Source of the DNA: Halorubrum lacusprofundi ATCC 49239
GTDB taxonomy: Archaea > Halobacteriota > Halobacteria > Halobacteriales > Haloferacaceae
Direction: 5' to 3'
DNA length: 64,000 bases
Assembly: GCF_000022205.1 (NCBI RefSeq)
Contig: NC_012030.1
Span: forward strand, 310,001 to 374,000
How positions within the stretch are numbered: the first letter of the stretch is position 1; the number at the start of each line of letters is the position of its first letter. Of the stretch, positions 8,367 to 18,755 are shown one piece after another. Both the position numbers and the translations under genes were made by a program. The notes under the pieces are model-generated. The model made no database searches, was not told the DNA's origin, and saw nothing but the letters and a program-made list of their open reading frames with translations.

Positions 8367-11300
8367 AGGGACCACGTATCGGAACTTCACCATCAGTAAT
8401 CTGTTCTTTTTGAAGAGTAAACAGAGCTACCGTATATCGTGGTTCAACGTTGTCAAAAACCCACTCACGTTCGTTTTTCAAGAAAGTCAGGTCTGTGACA
8501 TTCCCTTTTTCAAGAATCTCATATCTCAATGTCTCCGCACCAGGGCTGATAAACGCGGCTCGGGGGAGAACAACACCAAGGTAACCAGAATCACTGATAA
8601 GTCTCCAAAAGCGCCAACTGAAGCCCTGATATAGATCTGGATCCCCACGACCCATATCAGGATACGGACCGTTGGTTAAAATCTGGCTTCGTTGCCGTTG
8701 TGCTCGTCGTTCTTCCTCCAGTTGTAGCGCCAGATCTGGTCTTTTAGTCTCAAGCTCTGTTATCTTCTCTTCACGTTCGTTTTTGTCCAGTCCACTCAGA
8801 CCTGGGTAGTGTCTTCGCCAAAACTCGTCACGTTCGATCTTTGCTTGTTCCCAAGGCGGATTTCCAACGATCACATCGAATCCGCTGTCATCACCATCGA
8901 AGACTTCTGGAAATGATGCGGGGAAATGGAGAGGATTCGTAGACTCCAGAACGTCCTTTGCTCGTTCATAGCTCTCGTGATCTCTCACGTCGATGCCAGT
9001 GTCAGACACTGGGTCGGTATTTATCTCGTCATCTATACGGGACGCAGCTAAGATATCAAATCTCGCTCGAACTTGGCCAAGGTTCTTTTCTATTTCTACA
9101 CGAGTTTTGCGTGCTTCTTGTACCTGTTCAGCACTGGCATCGGCGAAGCTCCCCAACTGTTCAATATCATCTCGAATATCGTTCATTATGCTCTGACCGC
9201 CAGCAAACATCCCTAATGATGACTGCTCGATATCAAGTATATCCGTCACTTCGTCGAGCGTTCCGATTCCAGCCAGCGAGTCGCCAGTCACGAGATTGTA
9301 ATCAAGGAACGTTAACGGGAGACCGGGAACAAACGTATGTACCCAAATCGATAGCCGTGCAAGTTCGGTCGAAAGTGGGTTTATGTCAACTCCGTAGATA
9401 CAGCGACGGGCAACTTGACGACGCAGGAGCTGTCCACGTTCGACCGGTGGTGCGTACTCTTCGTCTTCGAAGGCATCTAATGCCGCGTCTTCGAGGTTGT
9501 CGAGTTCGTCCTCGACGGGCGACAGCGGTTTCTCGGTCAGATACGCATAGAGTCGAGATTCGATGCGGTCGACAGCCCCGACAAGGAAGTGACCAGATCC
9601 CATCGCAATATCCGACACCCGAAGGTCGAAGAACGCATCCGCAGCGGCGTGTTCGCCCTCTTCCTCACGGAGCCAGTCGATACGTTCGAGATGGTCATCC
9701 AGTGCGGGTTCCAGTGAGTGATCAAGAAGATGCTCAACGAACCGAGATTTCGTATAGTACGTCCCCGTCGCTTTTCGCTCTCCGGACTGACCATGAAGAT
9801 AGACCTCTCCTTCTTCAACAACTATGTCCTCGTGATCATCACCGAGTGTCTGTTGACCATCTATATCGACTGGGACATAGTGTCCTTCGTTGTCAATTGT
9901 AAGCGGCTGTTCGGCCAGCGACAACTCAGACTCCAGCAGACCCTCGTATACGACCCCGAAATCTCGGACACCGATATTCCTGAAGTCGACAGGCCCCTGA
10001 TAGCCGTCCCCTGTTTCGTCGATCAGGAGGTTCGCCAATACAGGTCCGAAATCGGCATTATCAAGTCGAATATCCGCCAGCTTCGCACCGGCTTGAGAGA
10101 TATCCGGATCTTCAGAGAGTAAGGTCCCCTCGTAAGCGGGAAGTCCTAACTCGTCGTGTCCGCGGTGGACGGCCCGCGAAAGATGCATCACGTCGTCCCA
10201 GTGGTCGTAGAATCCGGCGTCGAAGTCACCGTCGTCCTCAATGAAGTCGTGGAGGTCGTGCGCCTTCTGTTTGAGAGAATTCCGGTCGTACCGCTCGTTA
10301 CGCCGTCGCGGGAGGAACTCTTCGTCTTCAGCGTAAGCGATGAACAGCAACCGGTAGAGGAGCACCAACGTCATCTCATAGGTCTCGTCCAACTGTTCCT
10401 TCGTCGGATCGTCGATATCACGTGCACGGGCGATCGCTTCCGCCAGATCTGGCACAACATCGTCGTAAATCCGTTCACGGAGTCGTTCTCCAAGAGCCGC
10501 TGCGTAGTCTTTCGATCGCTCCATAATGTCATGGAGCGTGCCGTCTTCTCGGAGTGCATTGGCGGAGAATAGCAGCCAGAGATATGCAGCCTTCTCGTCT
10601 GCAAGGAGACTCGTGTTCACCTCGACGTAGGTGTCTGTTCGACCGCGTGAGCCAAACCCTGCATCGGGATTTGTTGTGTACAGTCGTAACGTATCGCCAC
10701 TGCTTCCGATGACGTATTCGAGATTGCGTTTGTCGGCTTCATTGAGCGCATAGGCCACTGGTGACTGACCTACAAAGCGTTCTTGCGTGTGGTCAAACGA
10801 CTCGTCTTCTTGAAGGAACATCGCCACAGCTCGCTCGTGGCCATCGCTTGTGTCCTTCAGGACAGAGCTCTGATCGGTGAGGTGCTCGATCTCGTAGTTG
10901 AGCCCTTTGATCATCTCACGCGGGTCATCGTCAATTGCTTGTTGGGCGCGGTTGGTTGCGTCCTCCCAGTCGTCGCGTTCGGGGACACCGACTTTGAGCT
11001 CGTGCGTTGAGAGTAGACCTTGATTCCGAAGTCCAGTCAGTTCCTCGTCGAGCTGGGGAAGCATTTCAGTGAGGAACCGTTGGGCCGCGTGTCGGTTTGA
11101 TTCGTCAAGAGCGGTATCACAGACACGATCTGCTTGTCCCCGGTCGACATCCCGATAGACGGGCGGCTCTTCCCCGCTGGGACCGCATAGCCCGGCATAA
11201 TTGTCATAAAGCGCAACAACGAGAACGGGGTTTACTCGCCCACCACGCCGATCTGTGTACGTCTTCTGGAGAAAACCTTTGGTCGGTCGTTCATCGTGAT

Positions 11301-11418
11301 CAACGACGACAACCTCCAATGCACTCGACCCATTTCCTTGGTAAAATTCAAAATTGTCTCCGTCCCGATCGTAGTTCCAGGGACGACCAGAGCGAGATTC
11401 GAGAAAGTCAGTGATCAT
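8367..11418 (-). pseudogene. Eco57I-like restriction-modification methyltransferase, 3' truncated
   Basis: About 1017 residues remain from ATG 11418 to the ISH8 boundary. The middle has the SAM-binding motif SDIAMGSGHFLVGAVD and GVDINPLSTELARLSIW; the adenine-methylase motif DVIVGNPPWEQ (NPPW) comes later. The first 500 or so residues are the helical/nuclease-like N-terminal region usual for single-chain Eco57I-type or related phage-defence methylases. The sequence stops after RYTVALFTLQKEQ, where the target-recognition region would begin; the last few residues of the open frame come from the IS. Methylation motifs are present but specificity is probably lost. TATATAA about 25-30 bases upstream fits a leaderless start. 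Confidence 0.78.
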
Positions 11419-11733
11419 AGCTGTTTATCATCAGTACGTATGTATATAATTTGCTTACAAATCACCAGAGGGAAGAACTCTCCAATCAAGCCGTCGCTTG
11501 TGGTGGCACTTCTATCAGATGAATAAATAATGTGCGATATACAGGGTGCCGATTATGTGTCTGATTTCGTGGACGCCCACCTTTCGATATCGGAGAATTA
11601 TTAGTTGAGTCTCTGGGTCTGAGTACCTGTCTACGGTATTTCTACCTTCACGCCCGGAACACTTATAAGAAATTAGAACTAGCCTGCTAGCGTTCCTATC
11701 TCGAAAAACAAACAGGGAACAAAGAGGCTACAA
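11419..11733. other. Intergenic region with two divergent promoters
   Basis: No gene. An AT-rich TATA-like stretch around 11440-11450 serves the minus-strand methyltransferase. CACTTATAAG near 11658-11668 may serve the plus-strand gene at 11734. Nothing else recognised. Confidence 0.4.
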
Positions 11734-11870
11734 ATGAGCTCGCTCTCCACATCCGCGACGGCGCATAGCACTCAGCAAACACTGTATGATGTCACCATTT
11801 CTGAGCGGTTGCGCTCCTTTCCAAGTGGCATCATTCTCCGATATGAGGCAACAGAGATATTTAAAAAATT
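11734..11870 (+). pseudogene. N-terminal fragment of unknown protein cut by ISH6
   Basis: An ATG preceded by AGAGG at ribosome-binding distance opens a frame of about 45 residues (MSSLSTSATAHSTQQ... EIFKK) that runs into the left end of ISH6. No family recognised. The rest of the gene is not found on the other side of the element, which carries a CARF gene on the opposite strand, so material was probably lost with or after the insertion. Confidence 0.4.
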
Positions 11871-13314
11871 GGTCGTGTCGCAAAGTCCTCTAGAGTTCAG
11901 TAGTAACTGACTCCCGTGAAGGCGGGGTTGCCTCTGGTGTCCAAACCGAGGTACCCCATGCACGCCACAATCGACGTGCGGTTCGAACTGAGTATCGACG
12001 ACGACAAAACGCTACCGCTCGCCACGCTTGCCGAGGCCGTCACTGACCAGAACCTCGAAGCAGTCCTTCTCGAATCGCTGGTCGAGAGCCTCGACGCCGC
12101 CAGCGTCGAGGCGCTCTGTGGTGAGAAACACGCACATGGCAACGGTGACCAGCGCTTCCAACGCGCCGGCACCGACACCCGCACAGCTGTCACAACTGCC
12201 GGAGAACACGAGTTCTCTCTCCACTACGTCGAAGATACAGCCGCTTCCCCAGACGAATCCAGCTACTTCCGGCCCGTCGAAGACGTTCTCGACTTCGACG
12301 GGCAGAACCGCTATCAGCAGGACATCGCCGCCAAAAGCGTCGATCTCGCTACCTCGCTCAGCTATCGAGACGCTGCCAATCACGGCGACAGCTTCGTCTC
12401 GATGCCGTCGCCGACCACCATCAACCGCCGTGCCAAGAAATACGGCCACAAGCTCAAACAGTTCCTTCCAGACTGTGTCGCTGGCACAGACGCTGACGCC
12501 GTCATTCCTGACGGGACAAAGTGCCACAGCCAAGACGACGACCGCTCGTCCCACTCCGTCCAAGCAACGCTCGGCGAAGACACCGCCGAAGAGTCACGCT
12601 CCCTGCTGGATCTGTCGGTCAACGCTGACTGGGACGAAACTGCCGCCGAACTCGATGATATCGGCGCAGTCACTGACGACGCGACGGTCGTCAGTGACGC
12701 TGATAGCGGCATCGTCACAGCCTTTACCGACGAAAACCGTGACCACCAGCTCGATCTCGTCCACGTCGGCCGAACGCTGGGTTACACCCTCTGGGACGAT
12801 GGCGTCTTCTCCTTGGACCGTCGGAAGGAGATCGTTTCGGAGGTGATCGACGAGGTGTTCCATCTGAAGAACTCTGTGGCGAAGCATCGTCCAGCGGAGG
12901 AGTTCGCGGCGATCCGCTCGCGGATCGCGCGAACGAGAGAGCGATTAGAGAAGACAGCGTGGCAACTGGAGCAGTTCGGGTCAGCAAAGGCTGCAGGGTA
13001 TCTTCGGCGGTGGCTGCCGTCGATTGTGACGTTCGCCGAGCACGCTGTCGAGGGGTTCGAGGTTCCGTGGACCTCGAACCCCGTCGAACGACTGATGGGC
13101 GAGGTCAGCAAGCGGTGCAAGAACCAGTGGATGCGCTGGACAGCAGAGGGATTGGAAGCGATACTCCAACTTCGGTTGGTGAAGTACGCCGACCCCGAGT
13201 ACTACCAAGCGTTCCTCGACGAACTGCTCCAACGTTCGACCAAAACAGCAATCAACTGTGACCTCTCAATTGAGAGTACCAGCGGCAAAGTCTAGACCGC
13301 TTTGCAACACGACC
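11871..13314 (+). mobile_element. ISH6-family insertion sequence (about 1444-1452 bp)
   Basis: The left end GGTCGTGTCGCAAAG and the inward right end GGTCGTGTTGCAAAG form the inverted repeat, which may extend outward by AATT on both sides. It holds one transposase gene. No matching 8-bp target duplication is visible. Genes on both sides are truncated, so the element marks a deletion or rearrangement breakpoint. Confidence 0.85.
11958..13295 (+). CDS. ISH6-family transposase
   Basis: About 445 residues from the ATG giving MHATIDVRFEL; upstream in-frame starts would add 14 residues. It resembles haloarchaeal ISH6 transposases, with an N-terminal zinc/DNA-binding type region, a DDE-like core (SDADSGIVTAF, VHVGRTLGYTLWDDG) and the conserved C-terminal TSNPVERLMGEVSKRCKNQW in two shorter blocks. 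Appears intact. Confidence 0.85.
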   Translation: MHATIDVRFELSIDDDKTLPLATLAEAVTDQNLEAVLLESLVESLDAASVEALCGEKHAHGNGDQRFQRAGTDTRTAVTTAGEHEFSLHYVEDTAASPDESSYFRPVEDVLDFDGQNRYQQDIAAKSVDLATSLSYRDAANHGDSFVSMPSPTTINRRAKKYGHKLKQFLPDCVAGTDADAVIPDGTKCHSQDDDRSSHSVQATLGEDTAEESRSLLDLSVNADWDETAAELDDIGAVTDDATVVSDADSGIVTAFTDENRDHQLDLVHVGRTLGYTLWDDGVFSLDRRKEIVSEVIDEVFHLKNSVAKHRPAEEFAAIRSRIARTRERLEKTAWQLEQFGSAKAAGYLRRWLPSIVTFAEHAVEGFEVPWTSNPVERLMGEVSKRCKNQWMRWTAEGLEAILQLRLVKYADPEYYQAFLDELLQRSTKTAINCDLSIESTSGKV

Positions 13315-13668
13315 AATTATTTGATCGTGGGCCATTGTCGCAACCGTCAGCGGCAGCAAGACATCTCGGGCACCACCGCTGAGACTCACCACAACTGAGC
13401 CCTTCGCAGTCTGAATACACTCACTGCATCCCATTACGGCTGTCTCGAAGTCATTATGTGGAATTCGCTGCACACTGACCGAAATCGTCGGCTCGATCTC
13501 TTGGAATAGTTGTTCCACATCTGCAACTGCTTCAGCTGCTCGGTCGTTATCTGTCTCCTTAGCTGGTCGTACTAGCACAACTGCATCATCGCTACCGATT
13601 CCGTGAGTAATCAGTGCTCGTGTTACACTGGTCGTGTTAAATCCGATTGGTGAGATATAGGTCTGCAC
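13315..13668 (-). pseudogene. csa3: Csa3-like CARF-domain CRISPR regulator, C-terminus lost
   Basis: The frame from GTG 13668 begins MQTYISPIGFNTTSVTRAL and continues with VVLVRPAKE and VVVSLSGGARDVLLPLTVATMA, the pattern of the CARF Rossmann-like domain of Csa3 regulators. About 118 residues remain; the C-terminal winged-helix DNA-binding domain is replaced by the ISH6 end. Csa3 proteins sense cyclic oligoadenylate-type ligands and control CRISPR adaptation or interference genes. It is divergent to cas6. As it stands it keeps the ligand domain but has no DNA-binding domain. Confidence 0.75.
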
Positions 13669-13792
13669 TGCCAACCGCTACATACTGCCTACGTATAGTG
13701 TTGCACGATTCTGCAATCATCATTGAATTGTTCCGTATTCGATAGGTCGCTGGATTTATACTGGCTGCTTGAACAGTTAGAGTGACGACTGT
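13669..13792. promoter_or_regulatory. Divergent promoter region of csa3 and the cas operon
   Basis: The 124-bp gap between the CARF gene and cas6 contains GATTTATA at 13753-13760, 33-40 bases before the cas6 ATG, the probable TATA box of the whole cas operon. The region is the natural binding site for the Csa3-type regulator. Confidence 0.5.
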
Positions 13793-14659
13793 ATGGAAAC
13801 CCAACCGAAAACGGACTCCCGACTCCGGCAGATTGAGCTGTCTCTCCGAGCTGACCACCGGTTTGCCGTGCCGCTGTCCGATGGTTACTCGGTCTATAGC
13901 GCCCTGCTAGCCCTCCTGCAGTCGTCGGACGAAACCACGAGTGCCCGTGTCCACGACTCGAATATTGGCAGTCTCCACAACAGCGGGCTGCGTGGTCCCT
14001 TCGGTAACTCTGACCGATCACACCACAAGCTCGTCACGCCGAACACCGAATATTCTGTCTCACTAGGAATCACCGATCCCGAGGACGAAGCCATCTTTGA
14101 GGCTCTCGTCTCCTCGCTGGTCCTCGCTGACGAGTCACTCGAACTGACTCACGGCACCCTCCATCTCGATTCCTTCGAGAGCGAGAATACTGGACACGAG
14201 GAACTGCTCTCGCAGGCGTCGACGTTCGATAATCCATCCATTGAGATAGAGTTCCGAACGTCGACCTGCATCGAAGAAGCAGGCTCCGTGACGACGATGT
14301 TCCCGACGCGAACGGCTGTGTTTTCGAGTCTACTCGGGAAGTGGAACAATACAGCTCCTCACGAACTGGAACTGGATGTTGACCGCGAGACACTGGCGGC
14401 GTCAGTGATTGAGAAACCTGACGCCAGAAGTTATCAAACACATAGTGTCCTAATAAATCGGGTCGACAGTTCTGACGGGAACCAACAACCCATTTTTAAA
14501 CAAGGGTTTTCGGGGAGCTGTACATTCGAATTTAAAAACGCCAGCGACAGCGTCCAGAACGCCGTGACCGCGCTTGCGCTGTTTGCAGAGTATTCGGGTG
14601 TCGGGAGTGCAGTGGCACGTGGGTGCGGGAATGTAAACGTAGAGGTGACCAATGAATGA
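13793..14659 (+). CDS. cas6: Cas6 crRNA-processing endoribonuclease
   Basis: 288 residues. The C-terminal glycine-rich loop GVGSAVARGCGNVNVE is the Cas6 signature. The rest fits tandem ferredoxin-like (RAMP) folds, with strands such as FKQGFSGSCTFEF. Cas6 cuts the repeat RNA of the array transcript to give crRNAs with an 8-nt 5' handle. First gene of the type I-D operon; its stop overlaps the cas10d start (ATGA-type overlap), so translation is coupled. Confidence 0.9.
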   Translation: METQPKTDSRLRQIELSLRADHRFAVPLSDGYSVYSALLALLQSSDETTSARVHDSNIGSLHNSGLRGPFGNSDRSHHKLVTPNTEYSVSLGITDPEDEAIFEALVSSLVLADESLELTHGTLHLDSFESENTGHEELLSQASTFDNPSIEIEFRTSTCIEEAGSVTTMFPTRTAVFSSLLGKWNNTAPHELELDVDRETLAASVIEKPDARSYQTHSVLINRVDSSDGNQQPIFKQGFSGSCTFEFKNASDSVQNAVTALALFAEYSGVGSAVARGCGNVNVEVTNE

Positions 14660-17600
14660 GTAAGCAAGACAACGATCAACAGCAGGATCTTACTGAGTTC
14701 GGTGGCGGATCAGCGGAGACAGGAACGAATGAGTCGAATAGTGAGTCGACAGCAGGCGTTGAATCGTTCTCGCCGGAACTCTTTGAAGATCCAGACGGAG
14801 CATTCGCCCCTGATGAAACTGAGACAGATGACCAAGCTGCACTCAATGAAGTATTTAAAGAATATTTATCAGAGATAGACGGTAAACTTGTTGAGGCGGG
14901 TTGGCTGTTCCTGCCGAACAAGAGTATCGAATACGGGAAAGTCGACCAGTCGATGCTCAACCACACGCGGAATCTCGTATTCTTCCTTCATCGCTTGGCA
15001 ACGCAGGCCGAAACAGCAGGACTACCACCAATCTCACCGAACGAACTGCGTGATTTGATTGCACTCGCAGTTATTCACGATTATCACAAACTCCGAGAGG
15101 AAGATGAAAACAGGGTAAAGAGGTTTGATATTACGCTCATAGAACTGGAGCCTTTCATTGATGAGATCGGTCTTCAGGAGTTCAGTGAAGAACCGTCTGT
15201 TGAAGACTCAGAGCTAACGATACGTGATTTTCGGTCGTGTACCGTTGATCACCATGCAACTGATAATGCGAAGTCGACAAACGTCACCCTCAAATGGAAA
15301 GACTACCGTCCACTCATCCGTCTCGCAGATGGCATGGCGTCGTCGACAACGCCTGAAATGGCGGCCAATTCGCGGGCACAAGAACAGTTCAGTAAGTGCT
15401 TCCCTGCTGTTGATGTTGAACTCACATATCATAGAACAGACCACGTAAGCGGCATCTTCACGAATCTACTCAATGCAGCCGTGAGTGACTATCTCAAAGA
15501 AGAGTTCGGATACACACTACTCACGATCTATCAAGACGGCTGTGTCTATATTGCTCCAACCGACGGAAGCCAGCCGGAACTCACAGACGAGTTCATTGCG
15601 GACATTACTGATGGCGTCAGTAAGAATATTAGCGAATCGCACCCATCATACAAAGATCTTGACCAACTTCAATCGAATTTCTCAATTGTAGGTGCTCAAG
15701 GACTGTACAGTCTCAATCCACCAGATTTCTTTTATGTTGGTGCAACGAAGATGCTCCGAGCAGTTGTCAGGAAGGGTATTGCTGATGGCGATTCCAACAG
15801 TTATCCGAGCGATACTGCACTTGAATCAATGGAGCAGTTAGAATCTGCTCTTAGTCAGTCATTCAACAAGACTGAGCAACAGTATGGGCTCGCACGGTTC
15901 GTGAATACTGTAAAAGGTGACTTTGTTAAACCGATTCTCGATAATAATTCGACAGCTGAAGACCTGATTCAAGCCACAGTCGACGTGTTTGGACTTCCTG
16001 AAACACTCGGTGAGAAACTCACAAACCTGCCGGAAGAAGTTTCGGCGGAGCTTACAAGCGGTGGCAAATGGGAGTACTCGTACGCAATTGCAGATGGACT
16101 CTTGGAGGAGTACGGTACAGGTCCCGCGATACCTGCTGCTGAAGACGAGATCGTTGCGATGCTCGAATCAAAATTAGCAATGCTCGCTGGTGACGAGTCC
16201 GACTGGTGGCAGGTAGTCAGAGACGAGCACGCAGGAACGATCAAACAGGAGGTTCAGGCGTTTGTTGGCGAAAACCTTCGGGTCGGTGCTGGTGAGATTG
16301 CCATGACAGCATCAACGGTCGACACGTTCGACGAATACGTAAAGAAATCCCGAGGGAAAACCTGCACACTCTGTAGTCGCGGCGTTGCTGCGGGTGGCAA
16401 CTTAGGGCCAATGAAATCATCAAAGTCACTGACTACGTTGCAGAGTGGTTTCTCAAACCGAGAGATGATTGGTGGGACGAAACGTGATAACTTGCTCTTG
16501 TGTTCGACCTGCCGTATCGAGTTCTCACTTCGTGAAACGGCAGCTCGTCGCCGAAGCGATGGACGGCTTTTTTTCCATCTCGTCCCGGACTATTTTTATA
16601 CACCATTCTCATGGCAGCTCTACTCACGGCTTATCAACCGGTTTACTGGTGAGAACCGTGTTCGAATTAGTCGGCTTGCTGAGGCGATCTATGATCTTGA
16701 ATCGCCAGCTGAGTTTGCCTCGGTGATGGACGAGCTCACGCAGCCCGAAGGCAATGGACGGACAATGATTGAATCACTTTCACAAGAATTCGATCAAAAC
16801 AAACAGTTCGGTGCCCAGACAGTCAGCTACTTCAAGAATCCGGATAACGATACGGAGTTCCAGTTCTTCGGTGGCTTTCTGGCGTTGACTATCAGTGCGT
16901 ATACTGGGATGCGTGTGTCGATGAGTGCATCACCTATTCCGGAGATGCGTTCACGAGACTTCCAAGAGTTCGCAAAGATCGACAGTGGATTCACACAGGT
17001 CTCGAACTTCTACGGCGAGACTGTGCCACTGTCAGAACTACAGGGTCGACTCCAAGCAGCGGCATCGCTGATCAAGTTAGGCCATGCCCTGCAGGGTAGT
17101 TCTCGGAACGACTCACTGTTCGCAAAGTACCTTCGGGTGACGCGAAACGAGCTGCTTCCGGGGTCGCACCTGCTCAAGCGTGCTGCCCAGTCCTCAAGTG
17201 AGGGGCCGTATATTCCCGCCCTGATGAGGTACGCAGTCACGCTCGACGAACAGGCCGGTATCAAACAGTTCGGATCAAACATGAGTGACACACCACACAG
17301 CCGCATTACACAGCTCGCAGACCTCGCATACGACGCTATTCGTCCCGCAAGTGGACATGGGCGCAAACCCCACCGCGTCGAACGCGTGTTCCGTGAGAGT
17401 ATCAAGGCGGTCTCGAAAACAGGCGACCAGTTGAGTCGAGACGATTACGTGATGCTCGTCTCGGGACGACTCCAGAAAATGCTCGACAGACAAGCCGGAG
17501 ATTCGGTGTATCCAGTGAGTGCAGAAGACTCAAACGCTGGCACATCACTTCAGGACCGTATCGAGGAGTATGCTGGCTTCTTCGTAGATGAGATACTCTA

Positions 17601-17760
17601 TGGGATAGCCAACGGTCGACCATCACAGCTGAAACGGCTCGAAAATAACCTTTCTGACGGCTTTTTCGGTGCGACACTCCGTGCAGAGTCGGAGTACTAC
17701 GACGCACGTGACGAGGAAAGCCAAGACGACGATGCAGACGACAATAGGAGCAATCAATGA
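14656..17760 (+). CDS. cas10d: Cas10d (Csc3), type I-D large subunit with HD motifs
   Basis: 1034 residues, the expected size for Cas10d. N-terminal HD-type nuclease motifs are visible: NHTRNL with His103, VIHDYHK with His141-Asp142, and DHH at 199-200. A zinc-binding pair follows near residue 570 (CTLC) and residue 615 (CSTC). The GGDD cyclase motif of type III Cas10 is absent, as usual for type I-D. In type I-D this protein is the large subunit, recognises the PAM and supplies the DNA-cleaving HD activity, while the partner Cas3 is a helicase only. The start overlaps the cas6 stop and the stop overlaps the csc2 start. The acidic, Ser/Gly-rich first 60 residues look like a haloarchaeal extension. 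Confidence 0.93.
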   Translation: MSKQDNDQQQDLTEFGGGSAETGTNESNSESTAGVESFSPELFEDPDGAFAPDETETDDQAALNEVFKEYLSEIDGKLVEAGWLFLPNKSIEYGKVDQSMLNHTRNLVFFLHRLATQAETAGLPPISPNELRDLIALAVIHDYHKLREEDENRVKRFDITLIELEPFIDEIGLQEFSEEPSVEDSELTIRDFRSCTVDHHATDNAKSTNVTLKWKDYRPLIRLADGMASSTTPEMAANSRAQEQFSKCFPAVDVELTYHRTDHVSGIFTNLLNAAVSDYLKEEFGYTLLTIYQDGCVYIAPTDGSQPELTDEFIADITDGVSKNISESHPSYKDLDQLQSNFSIVGAQGLYSLNPPDFFYVGATKMLRAVVRKGIADGDSNSYPSDTALESMEQLESALSQSFNKTEQQYGLARFVNTVKGDFVKPILDNNSTAEDLIQATVDVFGLPETLGEKLTNLPEEVSAELTSGGKWEYSYAIADGLLEEYGTGPAIPAAEDEIVAMLESKLAMLAGDESDWWQVVRDEHAGTIKQEVQAFVGENLRVGAGEIAMTASTVDTFDEYVKKSRGKTCTLCSRGVAAGGNLGPMKSSKSLTTLQSGFSNREMIGGTKRDNLLLCSTCRIEFSLRETAARRRSDGRLFFHLVPDYFYTPFSWQLYSRLINRFTGENRVRISRLAEAIYDLESPAEFASVMDELTQPEGNGRTMIESLSQEFDQNKQFGAQTVSYFKNPDNDTEFQFFGGFLALTISAYTGMRVSMSASPIPEMRSRDFQEFAKIDSGFTQVSNFYGETVPLSELQGRLQAAASLIKLGHALQGSSRNDSLFAKYLRVTRNELLPGSHLLKRAAQSSSEGPYIPALMRYAVTLDEQAGIKQFGSNMSDTPHSRITQLADLAYDAIRPASGHGRKPHRVERVFRESIKAVSKTGDQLSRDDYVMLVSGRLQKMLDRQAGDSVYPVSAEDSNAGTSLQDRIEEYAGFFVDEILYGIANGRPSQLKRLENNLSDGFFGATLRAESEYYDARDEESQDDDADDNRSNQ

Positions 17761-18746
17761 TCTCAGACACACTCACCGCAGCACTAGAAGACGGCACAGT
17801 TTCGATGGACGAAATGACGAACACCCCTGGAACCAATTATACAACGATCCTCGTTCTCCGTGAATTGGAGAGCCACGCAGTGTTTACGACGAACGGACAG
17901 GACGCGGATATTGCGTCGCTATCCGTCGTTGGTGATGATTCGAGTATCGAGTACTCGCCGGGACTCATGTTTATGCGGAAACAGACCGGAAGCGACCGGC
18001 GGATGGGGAAAGCAATCCAGCGAGAGTTACTGAAGTACGACCGTCCGGATTCGATGGAGGTCAACGATATGAACCCCAAATCGGTTGAATCAGCACTCTA
18101 CGGGAGTGCAGCCAGCGGTGACGACGATGTCGACATTGGCGTCACCTCTCGGGTGATGTATGATACGGCGTTCACCGTTCGAGATGCTAGTGCGTGTATC
18201 GACGAGAAGTTCCAGAACGCGCCCGGTGAGGGGTATGCGAAAGGATCACGTTCAACGATCCGTGAGCCGGACTTCTTCGAACCTGGAACGCTGTTCCCGT
18301 GTGCAATCACCCTTCGAGATGCGACTCCGGCTGAAGTCGCGTTTGTCGCCGCTATCACGAAACGAAACAAGCGCTACGGAGCCGCAACAACGCGACTTGG
18401 CCGTGTGAAAAACCACATTCTCGGAGTGTACACCGGCTCTGAGGAAGGGCCATCAAACCGAGAACTGACGGCCAACGTTATCACATCGTTTGCCGCGGAC
18501 GGCGAACAGACGCTCAGTGATGTGGTTCAGGCACCAGCACTTGACGTTGCGCACGCCTGTGAGTACGTCAAAAATGCCTACGATGCAGCCTGCGAGAACG
18601 AGATTGCACAAGAGCCAGTCGATGAAGAGACGGTCAGCGAACTGCTGTCGCTGGCGGCTGACGATGAGCTACAGGCAGTTCTCGAAACACAACAGCCACG
18701 TTCAGAGGCGTTCATCGATGGTGCAATCGATACTGACGGAAACTAA
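17757..18746 (+). CDS. csc2: Csc2 (Cas7-type backbone subunit of type I-D)
   Basis: 329 residues. Matches the Csc2/Cas7d family: N-terminal RAMP strand TTILVLRELESHAVFTTNG, central region with FFEPGTLFPCAITLRDATP, and NKRYGAATTRLGRVKNHILGV. It polymerises along the crRNA to form the backbone of the surveillance complex. The ATG overlaps the end of cas10d. Confidence 0.93.
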   Translation: MISDTLTAALEDGTVSMDEMTNTPGTNYTTILVLRELESHAVFTTNGQDADIASLSVVGDDSSIEYSPGLMFMRKQTGSDRRMGKAIQRELLKYDRPDSMEVNDMNPKSVESALYGSAASGDDDVDIGVTSRVMYDTAFTVRDASACIDEKFQNAPGEGYAKGSRSTIREPDFFEPGTLFPCAITLRDATPAEVAFVAAITKRNKRYGAATTRLGRVKNHILGVYTGSEEGPSNRELTANVITSFAADGEQTLSDVVQAPALDVAHACEYVKNAYDAACENEIAQEPVDEETVSELLSLAADDELQAVLETQQPRSEAFIDGAIDTDGN

Positions 18747-18755
18747 ATAATCCTC

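Noticed and set aside
8-11418. DISARM or BREX system
   Set aside because: Only methylase-type fragments are present; no helicase, phospholipase-D, DUF1998 or phosphatase partner gene is found here.
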